Assembly (NCBI RefSeq): GCF_900111775.1
Contig: NZ_FOJJ01000003.1
Location: 1-64,000, forward strand
Length of the DNA: 64,000 nt
Origin: Desulfuromonas acetexigens
GTDB lineage: Bacteria; Desulfobacterota; Desulfuromonadia; Desulfuromonadales; Trichloromonadaceae
Direction of reading: 5' to 3'
The position numbers and the translations under genes are program-made. The notes under the pieces were generated by a model. The model worked only from the letters and a program-made list of their open reading frames with translations. It was not told where the DNA came from and made no database searches. This document shows, piece by piece, positions 17,758 through 26,646 of the stretch (positions are counted from its first letter, which is position 1; each line of letters starts with the position of its first letter).

Positions 17758-19719
17758 TTAGCCGGCCAGCGGCAAGCGGATATGAAACCCGCTCCCCCGC
17801 CCCTCGGCGCTCTCGACCGAAATGTCGCCGCCGTGGGCCTTGACGATGCCGTAGGAGATGGAGAGCCCCAGGCCGGTGCCGCGCTTCTTGGTGGTGAAGA
17901 AGGGGTTGAAAATCTTCTCCCGCAGCTCCGGGGCGATACCGCAACCGCTGTCGCGGACGGTGACCGTCACGAAGCCCCCCTCGTTCCTCCCCTCCAGACT
18001 CAGTTCGCCCCGCCCGTCCATGGCCTGCACCGCGTTGAGGACGATGTTGGTGAAGACCTGGCGCAGCCGCTCGCCGTCGCCCATAACCGGCGGCAGATCG
18101 GTGGGGAGACGGCGCTCGATGCGCACGCCGGCGAGCGGGGCCTGATGACTGACCTGGGCGAGGATCTCCTCGATCAGGCTCGGGATGTCCACCGGCGCCG
18201 GATGGATCGCCTGCTCTCGGGCGAAGGCCAGCAGATTGGCGGTGATCAGCGAGACCCGCTCGGTCTGCTTGAGAATCTCTTCCGCCTCCTCGCGCCCCTC
18301 GGCGCCGGGGGGGATTTCCATCAACAAAATCTCGACGTTGCCACGCATGATGGCGGCGGGGTTGTTGATCTCGTGGGCGACGCCGGCGGCGAGGGAACCG
18401 ATGGCCGCCAGTTTTTCGCTGCGCAGCAACTCCTCCTGGGCTTTAATCAGGGCGAGGCTTTTTTCCTCCAGTTCGGCGGTGCGGTGCGCCACCTGATCTT
18501 CCAGGTCGCGGGTGAGATTGCCGAGGTCCTCGTCTCGCTGGCGCAGGGCGGCGGTCATGCGGTTGAAGGCGGCGGTCAGATGGCCGATCTCGTCTTCCCC
18601 GGCCACCGGCAAACGGATGTCCCGCTCCCCGGCGGCGACCCGCTCGGCGCTCTCGGCCAGGCGCAGCACGGGCCGGGAGAGATGGTCGGCGATCTGCCGG
18701 GAGAAGAGATAGCCGAGGCCGCCGCCGACCAGCAGCAGACCGAAAAGGGACGCGTGGGCGAGATTTTTCAGCCGGTCGAAAGGGGCTTCGAGCAGGCCGA
18801 CATAGAGGGCGCCGATGATCTGTCGCTGGGGGTCGAAGATCGGCTCGTAGGCGGTCAGATACCAGCGGTCGAGAACCTGGGCCCGGGCCAGCCAGCTCTG
18901 TCCCTCGCGCAGCACCGCCCGGGCGACTTCCGCCGAAACCCGGGTGCCGACGGCCCGTTCGCCGCCGGGCAGGCGCACGGTGGTGGCGACCCGCAGGTCG
19001 CCGACGAAGAGGGTGGCGCTCCCCGGCGCTTCTCCTTCGGCACTTTCGGCGCCGTAGACGATGTCGCGGATGCGGTCGACCAGGGGCAGATTGCCATTGA
19101 GCAGCACCCCGCCGTAGAGCCCGCCGAGGAGTTCGCCGCTGGCGGCGCGCACCGGCGCCCCGCCGAGAAGGAGCATGCCGCGCCGCTCCTCGCCGCCGTC
19201 GACGCCGACCACCCGCGCCCGCTCCGCCAGTCTGCCGCCTTCCCGGGTCAGCGCCTCATTGTCGAGCAGGACCACCCCGGAATAGGCGCCGTCCCGCAAC
19301 GCTCGCGCCGCCGGGGGAGAGAGGGGGGCGGGATGCGCAACGGCAGCGGACGGCTCGGCGGCGCCGCGAATAAGCAGGCGCCCCCGGGCATCGCTCAGGG
19401 TGAGAAGATCCAGGCCCTGACGGGTACGGATGGCCGCCAGCTCCTCGGCGAGGCGCTCCAGATCCCCCCGGCGGAAAGCCTCGACCAGCCCGGCGGAACC
19501 GGCGGTGAGGCGCACCAGATCCCCGACCCGCTCCTCTTCGTGACGGAGGATTTCCCGGGCCGCGCTCAAATCGAGGCGTACCTGTTTCTGCGCCTCGCCG
19601 ACCACCCAGGCCTCAAGCAACCAGGAAGCGGCGAAGGAGACGAGAAGCAGCACCGCCAGCAGCGGCGCCAAATTCGCCAGGGTGAGTTTGCCGCGAATGG
19701 AGAGGGCACTTAACCTCAT
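17758..19719 (-). CDS. Membrane sensor histidine kinase (Cache-HAMP-HisKA-HATPase), likely fdn regulator
   Basis: 653 residues. Helices at about 10-38 and 325-350 enclose a large periplasmic sensor region of about 290 residues, of double-Cache type (WYLTAYEPIFDPQRQIIGALYVG is the typical last strand). HAMP (about 350-405) and a coiled coil lead to HisKA with VAHEINNP and an HATPase with NIVLNAVQAMD, DSGCGI and GTGLGL. The gene starts inside the end of the sigma-54 regulator (4-bp ATGA overlap), so they are one unit. The pair is divergent from the formate dehydrogenase operon and probably controls it. The ligand could be formate or another small carboxylate, but nothing in the sequence shows it. 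Confidence 0.92.
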   Translation of the reverse strand: MRLSALSIRGKLTLANLAPLLAVLLLVSFAASWLLEAWVVGEAQKQVRLDLSAAREILRHEEERVGDLVRLTAGSAGLVEAFRRGDLERLAEELAAIRTRQGLDLLTLSDARGRLLIRGAAEPSAAVAHPAPLSPPAARALRDGAYSGVVLLDNEALTREGGRLAERARVVGVDGGEERRGMLLLGGAPVRAASGELLGGLYGGVLLNGNLPLVDRIRDIVYGAESAEGEAPGSATLFVGDLRVATTVRLPGGERAVGTRVSAEVARAVLREGQSWLARAQVLDRWYLTAYEPIFDPQRQIIGALYVGLLEAPFDRLKNLAHASLFGLLLVGGGLGYLFSRQIADHLSRPVLRLAESAERVAAGERDIRLPVAGEDEIGHLTAAFNRMTAALRQRDEDLGNLTRDLEDQVAHRTAELEEKSLALIKAQEELLRSEKLAAIGSLAAGVAHEINNPAAIMRGNVEILLMEIPPGAEGREEAEEILKQTERVSLITANLLAFAREQAIHPAPVDIPSLIEEILAQVSHQAPLAGVRIERRLPTDLPPVMGDGERLRQVFTNIVLNAVQAMDGRGELSLEGRNEGGFVTVTVRDSGCGIAPELREKIFNPFFTTKKRGTGLGLSISYGIVKAHGGDISVESAEGRGSGFHIRLPLAG

Positions 19720-21107
19720 GGCCGCTCTTCCAGGTCGGCGGGAGTGAGGCCGAAATCCTTGATCTTGCGGTCGATGGTCTTGCGGGTGACGCCAAGGAGC
19801 AGAGCCGCCTGGCTCTTGTTCCAGCCGGTCTGGCGCAGAGCCCGGATCATCTCGCGACGCTCGGCCTCACGCAGCCCGAGAGGGGCGACGTTTTCGGGAG
19901 GGGAGACAGCGGGCGCGGCGGCGAGGGGAGCGGCGCCCGGCTTGAAGGGGAGCATGGCGACGTCGATGTATTCCCCGCGGGCGAGAATCGCCCCGCGCTC
20001 GACGACATTTTCCAGCTCGCGCACATTCCCCGGCCAGTGGTAGCCGCGCATGATGGTCAGGGCCGCCGCCGTCACCCCCTTAGGCGGACGGCGGGACTTG
20101 CGTGCCAGCAGCTGGAGAAAGTGCTCGACCAGCGGTTCGATATCCTCGGGGCGCTCCCGCAGCGGCGGCAGTTCCAGAGCGAAGACGTTGAGCCGATAGA
20201 AGAGATCCTCGCGGAAATTCCCCTGGCGCACCTCTTCGGCGAGGTTCTTGTTGGTGGCGGCGACGAAGCGCACGTCGACTTGGCGCGGGCGGGTCGCACC
20301 GACGGGAATGAACTCGCCCAGTTGCAGAGCGCGCAGCAGCTTGGCCTGCAGGCTGGGGCTGAGGTCGCCGACCTCGTCGAGAAAGAGGGTCCCCTCGTGG
20401 GCTTCGTCGAGGAGCCCCTTCTGCGCCTGGACGGCACCGGTGAAGGCGCCCTTGATATGGCCGAAGAGCTGGCTTTCGAGGAGCGTTTCCGAGAAGGCGG
20501 CGCAGTTCACGGCGAGAAAGCGCCGGTTGGCCCGGGGACCGGCGTCATGGATGAGGCGGGCGATGAGTTCCTTGCCGGTGCCACTCTCGCCGAGGATCAG
20601 GACATTCGAGTCGCTGTCCGCGACCTGCCGCGCCAGCTCGACGACTTCGCCGAAACGGGCGCTGCGAAAGATCGGCTCTGTCGGCGTCTGGCGCTCGCGC
20701 AACTCTTTTTTCAGCGACTGGTTTTCCTCGATCAGCCGTTCCCGTTCCAGGCAGTGCTGGATGAGGGCGAAGAGCTTTTCCTGGGGAAAGGGCTTGGTCA
20801 GATAATCGTAGGCGCCGAGCTTCATCGCCTCCACCGCCGACTCGATGGTGCCATGTCCGGTCATCATCACCACGGTCAGTTCGGGGCGGGCCTTGCGCAC
20901 CCGGCGCAGGGCCTCGATGCCGTCCATCTCCGGCATCTTCACGTCGAGCAGCAGCAGATCGCCGCCCCCGTCCGTCTCTTCGAGACGGCGAACCAAAAGG
21001 GTCGGACTGGTGAAGGTCTCGACCTCATAGCCCCAGGTTTTGACCATCTTCCCCAGGTAGCGCAGCATCCCCTCTTCGTCGTCACAGATCAGAATCCGAT
21101 TTTCCAT
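19716..21107 (-). CDS. Sigma-54-dependent response regulator, likely activator of fdn operon
   Basis: 463 residues from ATG 21107, chosen because GGGAGG precedes it and MENRILICDDEEGML is a normal receiver start; the frame is open further upstream but not family-like. The receiver has DD near the start and the phospho-Asp in LLLLDVKMPEMDG. The AAA+ domain has GESGTGKE, GAFTGA (the sigma-54 contact) and LFLDEVGDL. The Fis-type HTH (GWNKSQAALLLGVTRKTIDRKIKDFGL) is at the C terminus. Its gene faces a near-consensus sigma-54 promoter and two tandem dyads in the 395-bp gap before formate dehydrogenase. Confidence 0.94.
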   Translation of the reverse strand: MENRILICDDEEGMLRYLGKMVKTWGYEVETFTSPTLLVRRLEETDGGGDLLLLDVKMPEMDGIEALRRVRKARPELTVVMMTGHGTIESAVEAMKLGAYDYLTKPFPQEKLFALIQHCLERERLIEENQSLKKELRERQTPTEPIFRSARFGEVVELARQVADSDSNVLILGESGTGKELIARLIHDAGPRANRRFLAVNCAAFSETLLESQLFGHIKGAFTGAVQAQKGLLDEAHEGTLFLDEVGDLSPSLQAKLLRALQLGEFIPVGATRPRQVDVRFVAATNKNLAEEVRQGNFREDLFYRLNVFALELPPLRERPEDIEPLVEHFLQLLARKSRRPPKGVTAAALTIMRGYHWPGNVRELENVVERGAILARGEYIDVAMLPFKPGAAPLAAAPAVSPPENVAPLGLREAERREMIRALRQTGWNKSQAALLLGVTRKTIDRKIKDFGLTPADLEERP

Positions 21108-21292
21108 GTAATCCTCCCTTGCCTCGGCTTGCCCATGATACATGCAAAAAGCGCCACAATCCAAGGCAATCCCCAACGGTAAAAGTGTCCCTCCCCCACC
21201 GGCCCCCGGAAAACGGACTCTCCCTTCGCCGGCAATGCCGCCAATGGCCACCTCGCCGCTCCCCCATTTCGCCGCCGTCACCCTCGCGCAGC

Positions 21293-21326
21293 GGGTCAGG
21301 ATGACCCGGCTGGGTCGTCCTGACCC
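21293..21326. promoter_or_regulatory. Two tandem dyads, predicted enhancer (UAS) for the sigma-54 regulator
   Basis: Dyad 1, GGGTCA-GGA-TGACCC (21293-21307), is a perfect 6-bp palindrome. Dyad 2, GGGTCG-TCC-TGACCC (21312-21326), has one mismatch. Their centres are 19 bp apart, about two helical turns, as for tandem NtrC-type sites. They lie about 100-135 bp upstream of the -24/-12 promoter at 21428, the usual enhancer distance. Binding by the adjacent regulator is inferred. Confidence 0.65.
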
Positions 21327-21427
21327 GGCGGACAGGCTCGTCTCCCGCTCGCAACGGCTTTCAAAGCGTTTACGTTACTAGCTGTTTTGACTGAGAAAAC
21401 AGAGTTTGTCGAAAGGCGGGAAGGGCT

Positions 21428-21442
21428 TGGCACGGGCGTTGC
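21428..21442 (+). promoter_or_regulatory. Consensus sigma-54 (-24/-12) promoter of formate dehydrogenase operon
   Basis: TGGCACGGGCGTTGC is an exact match to TGGCACG-N4-TTGC. Transcription should start near 21454, giving an untranslated leader of about 49 bases before the start codon at 21503. Confidence 0.85.
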
Positions 21443-21502
21443 CAAGAGATGATGAGCCTGTCTTCATGACGGGGGCAAACATTCACAAGGAGAGAGATGG
21501 TC

Positions 21503-24500
21503 ATGGGTATTTCACGAAGAAACTTTCTCAAGGGAAGCGGACTGGCCGCCGGCACCCTGGCGCTGAGCGGCAAAAAAGCCAAGGCAAGCGCCGACGCCCC
21601 GCACCTGCGCACCAAGGGCTTGCAGGTGAGCACCACCGTCTGCCCCTATTGCGCGGTCGGCTGCGGCATGCTGGTCCACACCAAAAACGGCAAGATCGTC
21701 AATATCGAGGGGGATCCCGAGCATCCCATCAACCAGGGGGCGCTCTGCTCCAAGGGGAGCGCCCTCTTCCAGGTGGCCAACAACGAACGGCGGCTGAGCA
21801 AGGTGCAGTACCGGGCCGCCGGCAGCGACAAGTGGGAAGAGAAGTCCTGGGACTGGACGATGAACCGCATCGCCGAGCTGATGAAGGACTCCCGCGACAA
21901 GCACTTCGTCAAGACCGAGACCCGCGACGGCAAGACCTACACCGTCAACCGCAACGAGGGGATGGCCTTTCTCGGCGGCGCCGCCCTCGACAGCGAGGAA
22001 TGTTACCTGTGGAGCAAGTTCTCCCGGGCCATGGGCGTTGCCTATCTCGAACATCAGGCACGAATATGACACAGCGCCACGGTTGCCGGTCTGGCAGCCT
22101 CCTTCGGTCGCGGCGCAATGACCAACCACTGGAACGACATCCAGCATGCCGACGTCATCGTCTGCATCGGCTCCAATCCCGCCGAGAACCATCCGATCTC
22201 CTTCAAATATGTTGAGAAGGCGATGGATCGCGGTGCCAAGCTTATTTCCGTCGATCCCCGCTACACCCGCACCTCCTCCAAGGCCGATATCTACGCCCAG
22301 TTGCGGCCAGGAACGGATATCGCCTTTATCGGCGGCATCATCAACCATGCCCTGAAAAATGACCTGATCCATCGGGACTACGTCGTCAATTACACCAACG
22401 CCTCCTTCCTCATCGACGATGGTTTCGCCTACGCGGACGGCCTCTTCTCCGGCTATACCCAGGAAACCTTCAGCTACGACAAGACCAGCTGGAAATACCG
22501 GACCGACGCCGAGGGCCGGCCGCTGCGCGACCCGAGCCTGCAAGATCCGCGCTGCGTCTACCAGCTGCTCAAGGCCCATTACGCCGAGTACACCCCGGAG
22601 CTGGTCTGCGAGATCACCGGCACGGCGATCCAGGATTTCACCGCCGTCGCCCGGACCCTGTGCGAAACCGCCCGCCCGGACAAGGCGGCGACCATCATGT
22701 ACGCCATGGGCACCACCCAGCACACCTACGGCACCCAGAACGTGCGCTCCTACGCCATGCTGCAACTGCTCCTCGGCAACATCGGCATCGCCGGCGGCGG
22801 CATCAACGCCCTGCGCGGCGAGGCCAACGTCCAGGGCTCGACGGACATGGCCCTGCTCTACCACATCATTCCCGGCTACCTGAAGTCGCCGGAAGTCACC
22901 GACCTCGACCTGGCCGACTATCTGGCCAAGATCACCCCCAAGGCGACCGACGAGAAGAGCGCCAACTGGTGGAGCAACACCCCCAAATACGTCGTCAGCC
23001 TGCTCAAGGCCTGGTGGGGCGATCAGGCCACGGCGGCCAACGACTTCGCCTTCGATTACCTGCCCAAGCGCAGCGGCAACTATTCCTTCATCATGCTCAT
23101 GGATCGCCTGCAGCAGGGGGGCTTCGACGGCCTCTTCTGCATGGGCACCAACCCCATTGTCGGCGGTCCCGACTCCCTGGCCATCGGCGAAGGGCTGGCC
23201 AAGCTCAAGTGGATGGTGGCGGTCGACCTCTGGGAAACGGACACCAGCGTCTTCTGGAAACGTCCCGGGGTCGATCCGAAAGAGATCCAGACCGAGGTCT
23301 TCCTCTTGCCCGCCGCCAGTTCCGTGGAGAAGCAGGGGAGCGTTTCCAATTCGGGACGCTGGGCCCAGTGGCGTTACAAGGCGGTCGATCCCCCGGGCGA
23401 GGCGGAAAGCGACGCCTTCATCATCGATCAGCTTTACCGGCGGCTCAAGGACCTCTACGCCAAAGGCGGCGTCTTTCCCGAACCGATCGTCAACCTGGCG
23501 TGGAACTACGGCGACGGCCATGAGCCGGACATCGAAATGGTCGCCCGGGAGATCAACGGCCAGTTCACCCGCGACGTGGCGATCAACGGCAAGCTCTACA
23601 AAAAAGGCCAGCAGGTGCCGGCTTTCGCCGCGCTCCAGGCCGACGGTTCGACCCTCTCGGGCAACTGGCTCTACTGCGGCTCCTACACCGAGGCGGGCAA
23701 CCTCATGCAACGCCGGGGGAAGGAAGACCCGACCGGTCTGGAGATGTACCACAACTGGGCCTGGTGCTGGCCGGTCAACCGCCGCATCCTCTACAACCGC
23801 GCCTCCGTCGATCCCGACGGCCGGCCGTGGAATCCCAAGCGCAAGGTCATCGCCTGGAACGAGCTGACCGGCAAGTGGGAAGGGGATGTTCCCGACGGTC
23901 CTTGGCCGCCGATGAACAAACCCGACGGCCGCTATCCCTTCATCATGAACGCCGAAGGCTTCGGCCGGCTCTACGCGGCGGGCCTCGCCGACGGCCCCTT
24001 CCCGGTCCATTACGAGCCGATGGAAAGCCCCACCGGCAACCTGCTCTGCTCGCAACAGACCAACCCGGCGGTGCGGCCGCCGGCCAAACTCAGCAACCGC
24101 GAGAAGTTCCCCTACATCGGCACCACCTACCGAGTTTCCGAGCACTGGCAGGCCGGGGCCATGACCCGCAACCTCCCCTGGCTGGTGGAACTTGTTCCCG
24201 ACATGTTCGTGGAAATGAGCGAAGGGCTGGCGAGCTGGAAGGGGATCAAGAACGGCGACATGGTGACCATCTCCTCCGAGCGGGGGCATATCCAGGCCCG
24301 GGCGCTGGTAACCTCGCGCATCAAGCCGTTGCGCATCGGCGGGCGGATGGTGGAACAGGTGGGACTCCCCTGGCACTTCGGCTTCGCCGGACTGGCCACC
24401 GGGGACAGCGCCAACGTGCTGACCGCGGCGGTCGGCTGCGCCAACACCACGATCCCCGAATACAAGGCATTTCTGTGCAACATCGAGAAAGGGGGGATTG

Positions 24501-24508
24501 AGGCATGA
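21503..24508 (+). CDS. fdnG: Periplasmic formate dehydrogenase, catalytic selenocysteine subunit
   Basis: About 1001 residues read through an in-frame TGA at 22067-22069 as selenocysteine (residue 189). A frame broken there would give two proteins, 21503-22069 and 22118-24508, but the flanks ARI-U-HSATVAGL...GRGAMTNHW match the Sec site of this family, and a SECIS hairpin follows. A twin-arginine signal (SRRNFLKG) and the [4Fe-4S] motif CPYCAVGCGM lie near the N terminus; molybdopterin-binding domains fill the rest. It oxidises formate to CO2 at a W- or Mo-bis-MGD centre. ATG 21503 is preferred over 21497 because it sits 10 bases from GGAG. It overlaps the next gene by 4 bp. Confidence 0.95.
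22081..22099 (+). promoter_or_regulatory. Bacterial SECIS hairpin for selenocysteine insertion
   Basis: A 7-bp stem GGTTGCC (22081-22087) / GGCAGCC (22093-22099), with one G-U pair, holds the loop GGTCT (22088-22092). It begins 11 bases after the TGA. The GGUCU apical loop is the same as in the E. coli fdhF element bound by SelB. Confidence 0.88.
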
Positions 24509-25371
24509 GCGGCCGCAAGGACTTTTCCCAGGATATGGCGTTTCTCATCGACATGACCAAATGTACCGGCTGCCGGGGCTGCCAGGTCGCCTGCAAGCAG
24601 TGGAACCAGCTGCCGGCGGAGGAGACGACCTTCTTCACCGGCGAGGGCTACCAGAATCCACCGGCGATGAGCGAACACACCTTTACCCGCATCAAGTTCC
24701 GCGACTACCAGAAAAACGGGCAGAACGAGTTCGCCTTCTACAAAGAGATGTGCATGCACTGCAACGAGCCGGCCTGCGCCTCGGTCTGCCCGGTCGGCGC
24801 CTTCGAGAAGACCCCGGAAGGGCCGGTCGTCTACCATTCGGAGCGCTGCATCGGCTGCCGCTTCTGCATGATCGCCTGCCCCTTCGGCGTGCCCAAGTAC
24901 GAGTGGAGCAAGGCCTTTCCCCTGGTGCGCAAGTGCACCGGCTGCTACAGCCGGGTCAAGGAAGGGCTGGAACCGGCCTGCGCCACCGCCTGCCCGACGG
25001 CGATCAGCTATGGCCCCCGGGGCGAGATGATCAAGGAAGCGGAGCGGCGTATCACCGCCCATCCCGACAAATACCTGCCCAAGGTCTATGGCAAGGAGGA
25101 AGCGGGCGGCACCGGGGTCATCTACCTCACCGCCCTCCCCTTCGACGAGCTTGGCTTCAAGCCGGTGACGATGCGGGCACTCCCCTCTTACACCTGGCAG
25201 GCGCTGCGCCTGGTCCCCGGCATCTTCATCGGCGTCGGCGGTACCCTCTCGGCCATCACCTGGTTCCAGCACCGCAAGGAACGCATCCGCAAGGCCCAGG
25301 AAGAGGCCCAGGGGACGGCCCCGACGGCGACCGAAGATTCCGCGAACGAGCATAAGGAGAACCCGAAATGA
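24505..25371 (+). CDS. fdnH: Formate dehydrogenase iron-sulfur (beta) subunit
   Basis: 288 residues. Four cysteine clusters typical of HybA/FdnH electron-transfer subunits are visible: CTGCRGCQVAC, CMHCNEPACASVC, CIGCRFCMIAC and CTGCYSRVKEGLEPACATAC, enough for four [4Fe-4S] clusters. A C-terminal hydrophobic segment (about 233-255, RLVPGIFIGVGGTLSAITW) anchors it in the membrane, with a charged cytoplasmic tail. It passes electrons from FdnG to the membrane subunit. There are 4-bp ATGA overlaps with the genes on both sides. Confidence 0.93.
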   Translation: MSGRKDFSQDMAFLIDMTKCTGCRGCQVACKQWNQLPAEETTFFTGEGYQNPPAMSEHTFTRIKFRDYQKNGQNEFAFYKEMCMHCNEPACASVCPVGAFEKTPEGPVVYHSERCIGCRFCMIACPFGVPKYEWSKAFPLVRKCTGCYSRVKEGLEPACATACPTAISYGPRGEMIKEAERRITAHPDKYLPKVYGKEEAGGTGVIYLTALPFDELGFKPVTMRALPSYTWQALRLVPGIFIGVGGTLSAITWFQHRKERIRKAQEEAQGTAPTATEDSANEHKENPK

Positions 25372-26588
25372 CCCCGGCCAGAGTGATTCTCAACGAAATA
25401 CAGGGCTATCATCGCTTCATCAAATTCCTGATCTTCCTGGTCTTTCTGGCGGCCGTCGGTTCGGCGATCCGCTTCATTTTCGGCCTGGGAGCGACCACCA
25501 ATCTCAACGACACCTATCCCTGGGGGCTGTGGATCTCCTTCGACGTCGTCACCGCCGTGCCGCTGGCGGCGGGGGCCTTCACCATCGGCGTGGTCGCCCA
25601 CGTCTTCCACATCCGCAAGCTCGAACCGCTGGTGCGGCCGGCGATCGTCACCGGTTTTCTCGGCTATTCGCTGGTCTGCGTCGGGCTGATGCTCGACCTC
25701 GGCCAGCCGCACCGGGGGATTTACGTCCTCTTCCCCTGGAACTGGAACGTCCATTCGCCCATGTTCGAAGTCTCCATGTGCGTCATGGCCTACACCACCG
25801 TCCTCTTCCTGGAGTTTCTCCATCCGGTGTCGGAGCGCTTCGGCTGGCACATCCCCCTGCGGCTGCTGCGTAACCTGCAACTGCCCTTCGCCATCCTGGC
25901 GGCGATGATCTCGACGTTGCACCAGTCGACCCTCGGCACCTTCTTCCTCATCGCCGTCGACAAGCTCCACCCCCTCTGGTACAACCCGCTGCTCCCCTTG
26001 CAGTTCTGGCTCTCGGCGATCTTCACCGGGCTTGCCATCGTCATTCTCGAAGCGAGCCTGGTCCACCGCTACATGGGTCAGCCGGACGAATCGGACCTGC
26101 TCGCCACCCTGACTCGGATCATCCCCTGGGTCATGGGTGCCTACATGCTGGTCAAGCTCTATGCCCTGCTCGTTCTGGCCGAAGGCCCCTTCTTCGACCG
26201 GCCGGTGCTCACCACCCTCTTCATCGCCGAGATCGTCATCGGCCTGCTGCTCCCCTTCTGGATGTTCCTGCAACACCGCATCCGTTCCGACAAAGGCATG
26301 CAGCTGCGGGCCGCCGGACTGGTGATCTTCGGTCTGATTCTCAACCGTTTCAACGTCTCGATGTTCGGCATGATTCTGCCGGGACAGGAGATCTACGCCC
26401 CGAACTTTCTCGAATCGATGGTCACGGTCGGCATCATCGCCGCCCACATCCTCTTCTTCGTGCTGATCGCCAAATACTTCCCGGTCTTCGAACACCACCC
26501 GGAGACGGTCGACTACACCATCCCCGACCGCTTTCGCAAGATCGAAGGGGCGCAGGCCGAAGCCAAGGCGGCCTCCCACGGCGGCTAG
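25368..26588 (+). CDS. NrfD/HybB-type membrane subunit of formate dehydrogenase
   Basis: 406 residues with about 8-10 hydrophobic helices. The start matches the NrfD/HybB family (YHRFIKFLIFLVFLAAVGSAIRF, then NLNDTYPWGLWISFDVVTAVPLAAGAF). This family lacks haem b and reduces menaquinone directly, unlike the FdnI cytochrome b of E. coli. It completes a periplasm-facing, quinone-linked formate dehydrogenase. No signal peptide is needed. A GC-rich hairpin follows. Confidence 0.92.
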   Translation: MTPARVILNEIQGYHRFIKFLIFLVFLAAVGSAIRFIFGLGATTNLNDTYPWGLWISFDVVTAVPLAAGAFTIGVVAHVFHIRKLEPLVRPAIVTGFLGYSLVCVGLMLDLGQPHRGIYVLFPWNWNVHSPMFEVSMCVMAYTTVLFLEFLHPVSERFGWHIPLRLLRNLQLPFAILAAMISTLHQSTLGTFFLIAVDKLHPLWYNPLLPLQFWLSAIFTGLAIVILEASLVHRYMGQPDESDLLATLTRIIPWVMGAYMLVKLYALLVLAEGPFFDRPVLTTLFIAEIVIGLLLPFWMFLQHRIRSDKGMQLRAAGLVIFGLILNRFNVSMFGMILPGQEIYAPNFLESMVTVGIIAAHILFFVLIAKYFPVFEHHPETVDYTIPDRFRKIEGAQAEAKAASHGG

Positions 26589-26598
26589 ACGTCACTTT

Positions 26599-26623
26599 CC
26601 CCTCCCCCAGACCGGGGGAGGGG
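26599..26623 (+). terminator. GC-rich hairpin after formate dehydrogenase operon
   Basis: CCCCTCCCCC / GGGGGAGGGG, 10 bp, with a 5-base loop and no T tract. It may pause or attenuate rather than end transcription before fdhD-mobA, which starts 24 bases later. Confidence 0.45.
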
Positions 26624-26646
26624 ATAAATGAACCGAGGATCAGACC

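Noticed and set aside
17752-19713. Plus-strand frame of 653 codons opposite the Cache kinase
   Set aside because: It is the antisense shadow; the minus strand carries all kinase motifs.
21512-24376. Minus-strand frame of 954 codons opposite fdnG
   Set aside because: It is an antisense shadow of a GC-rich gene, without motifs or a ribosome-binding site.
22118-24508. A separate shorter formate dehydrogenase gene starting at the ATG at 22118
   Set aside because: The frame continues from upstream across a UGA with a SECIS hairpin. Treating it as a separate gene would lose the N-terminal FeS domain.
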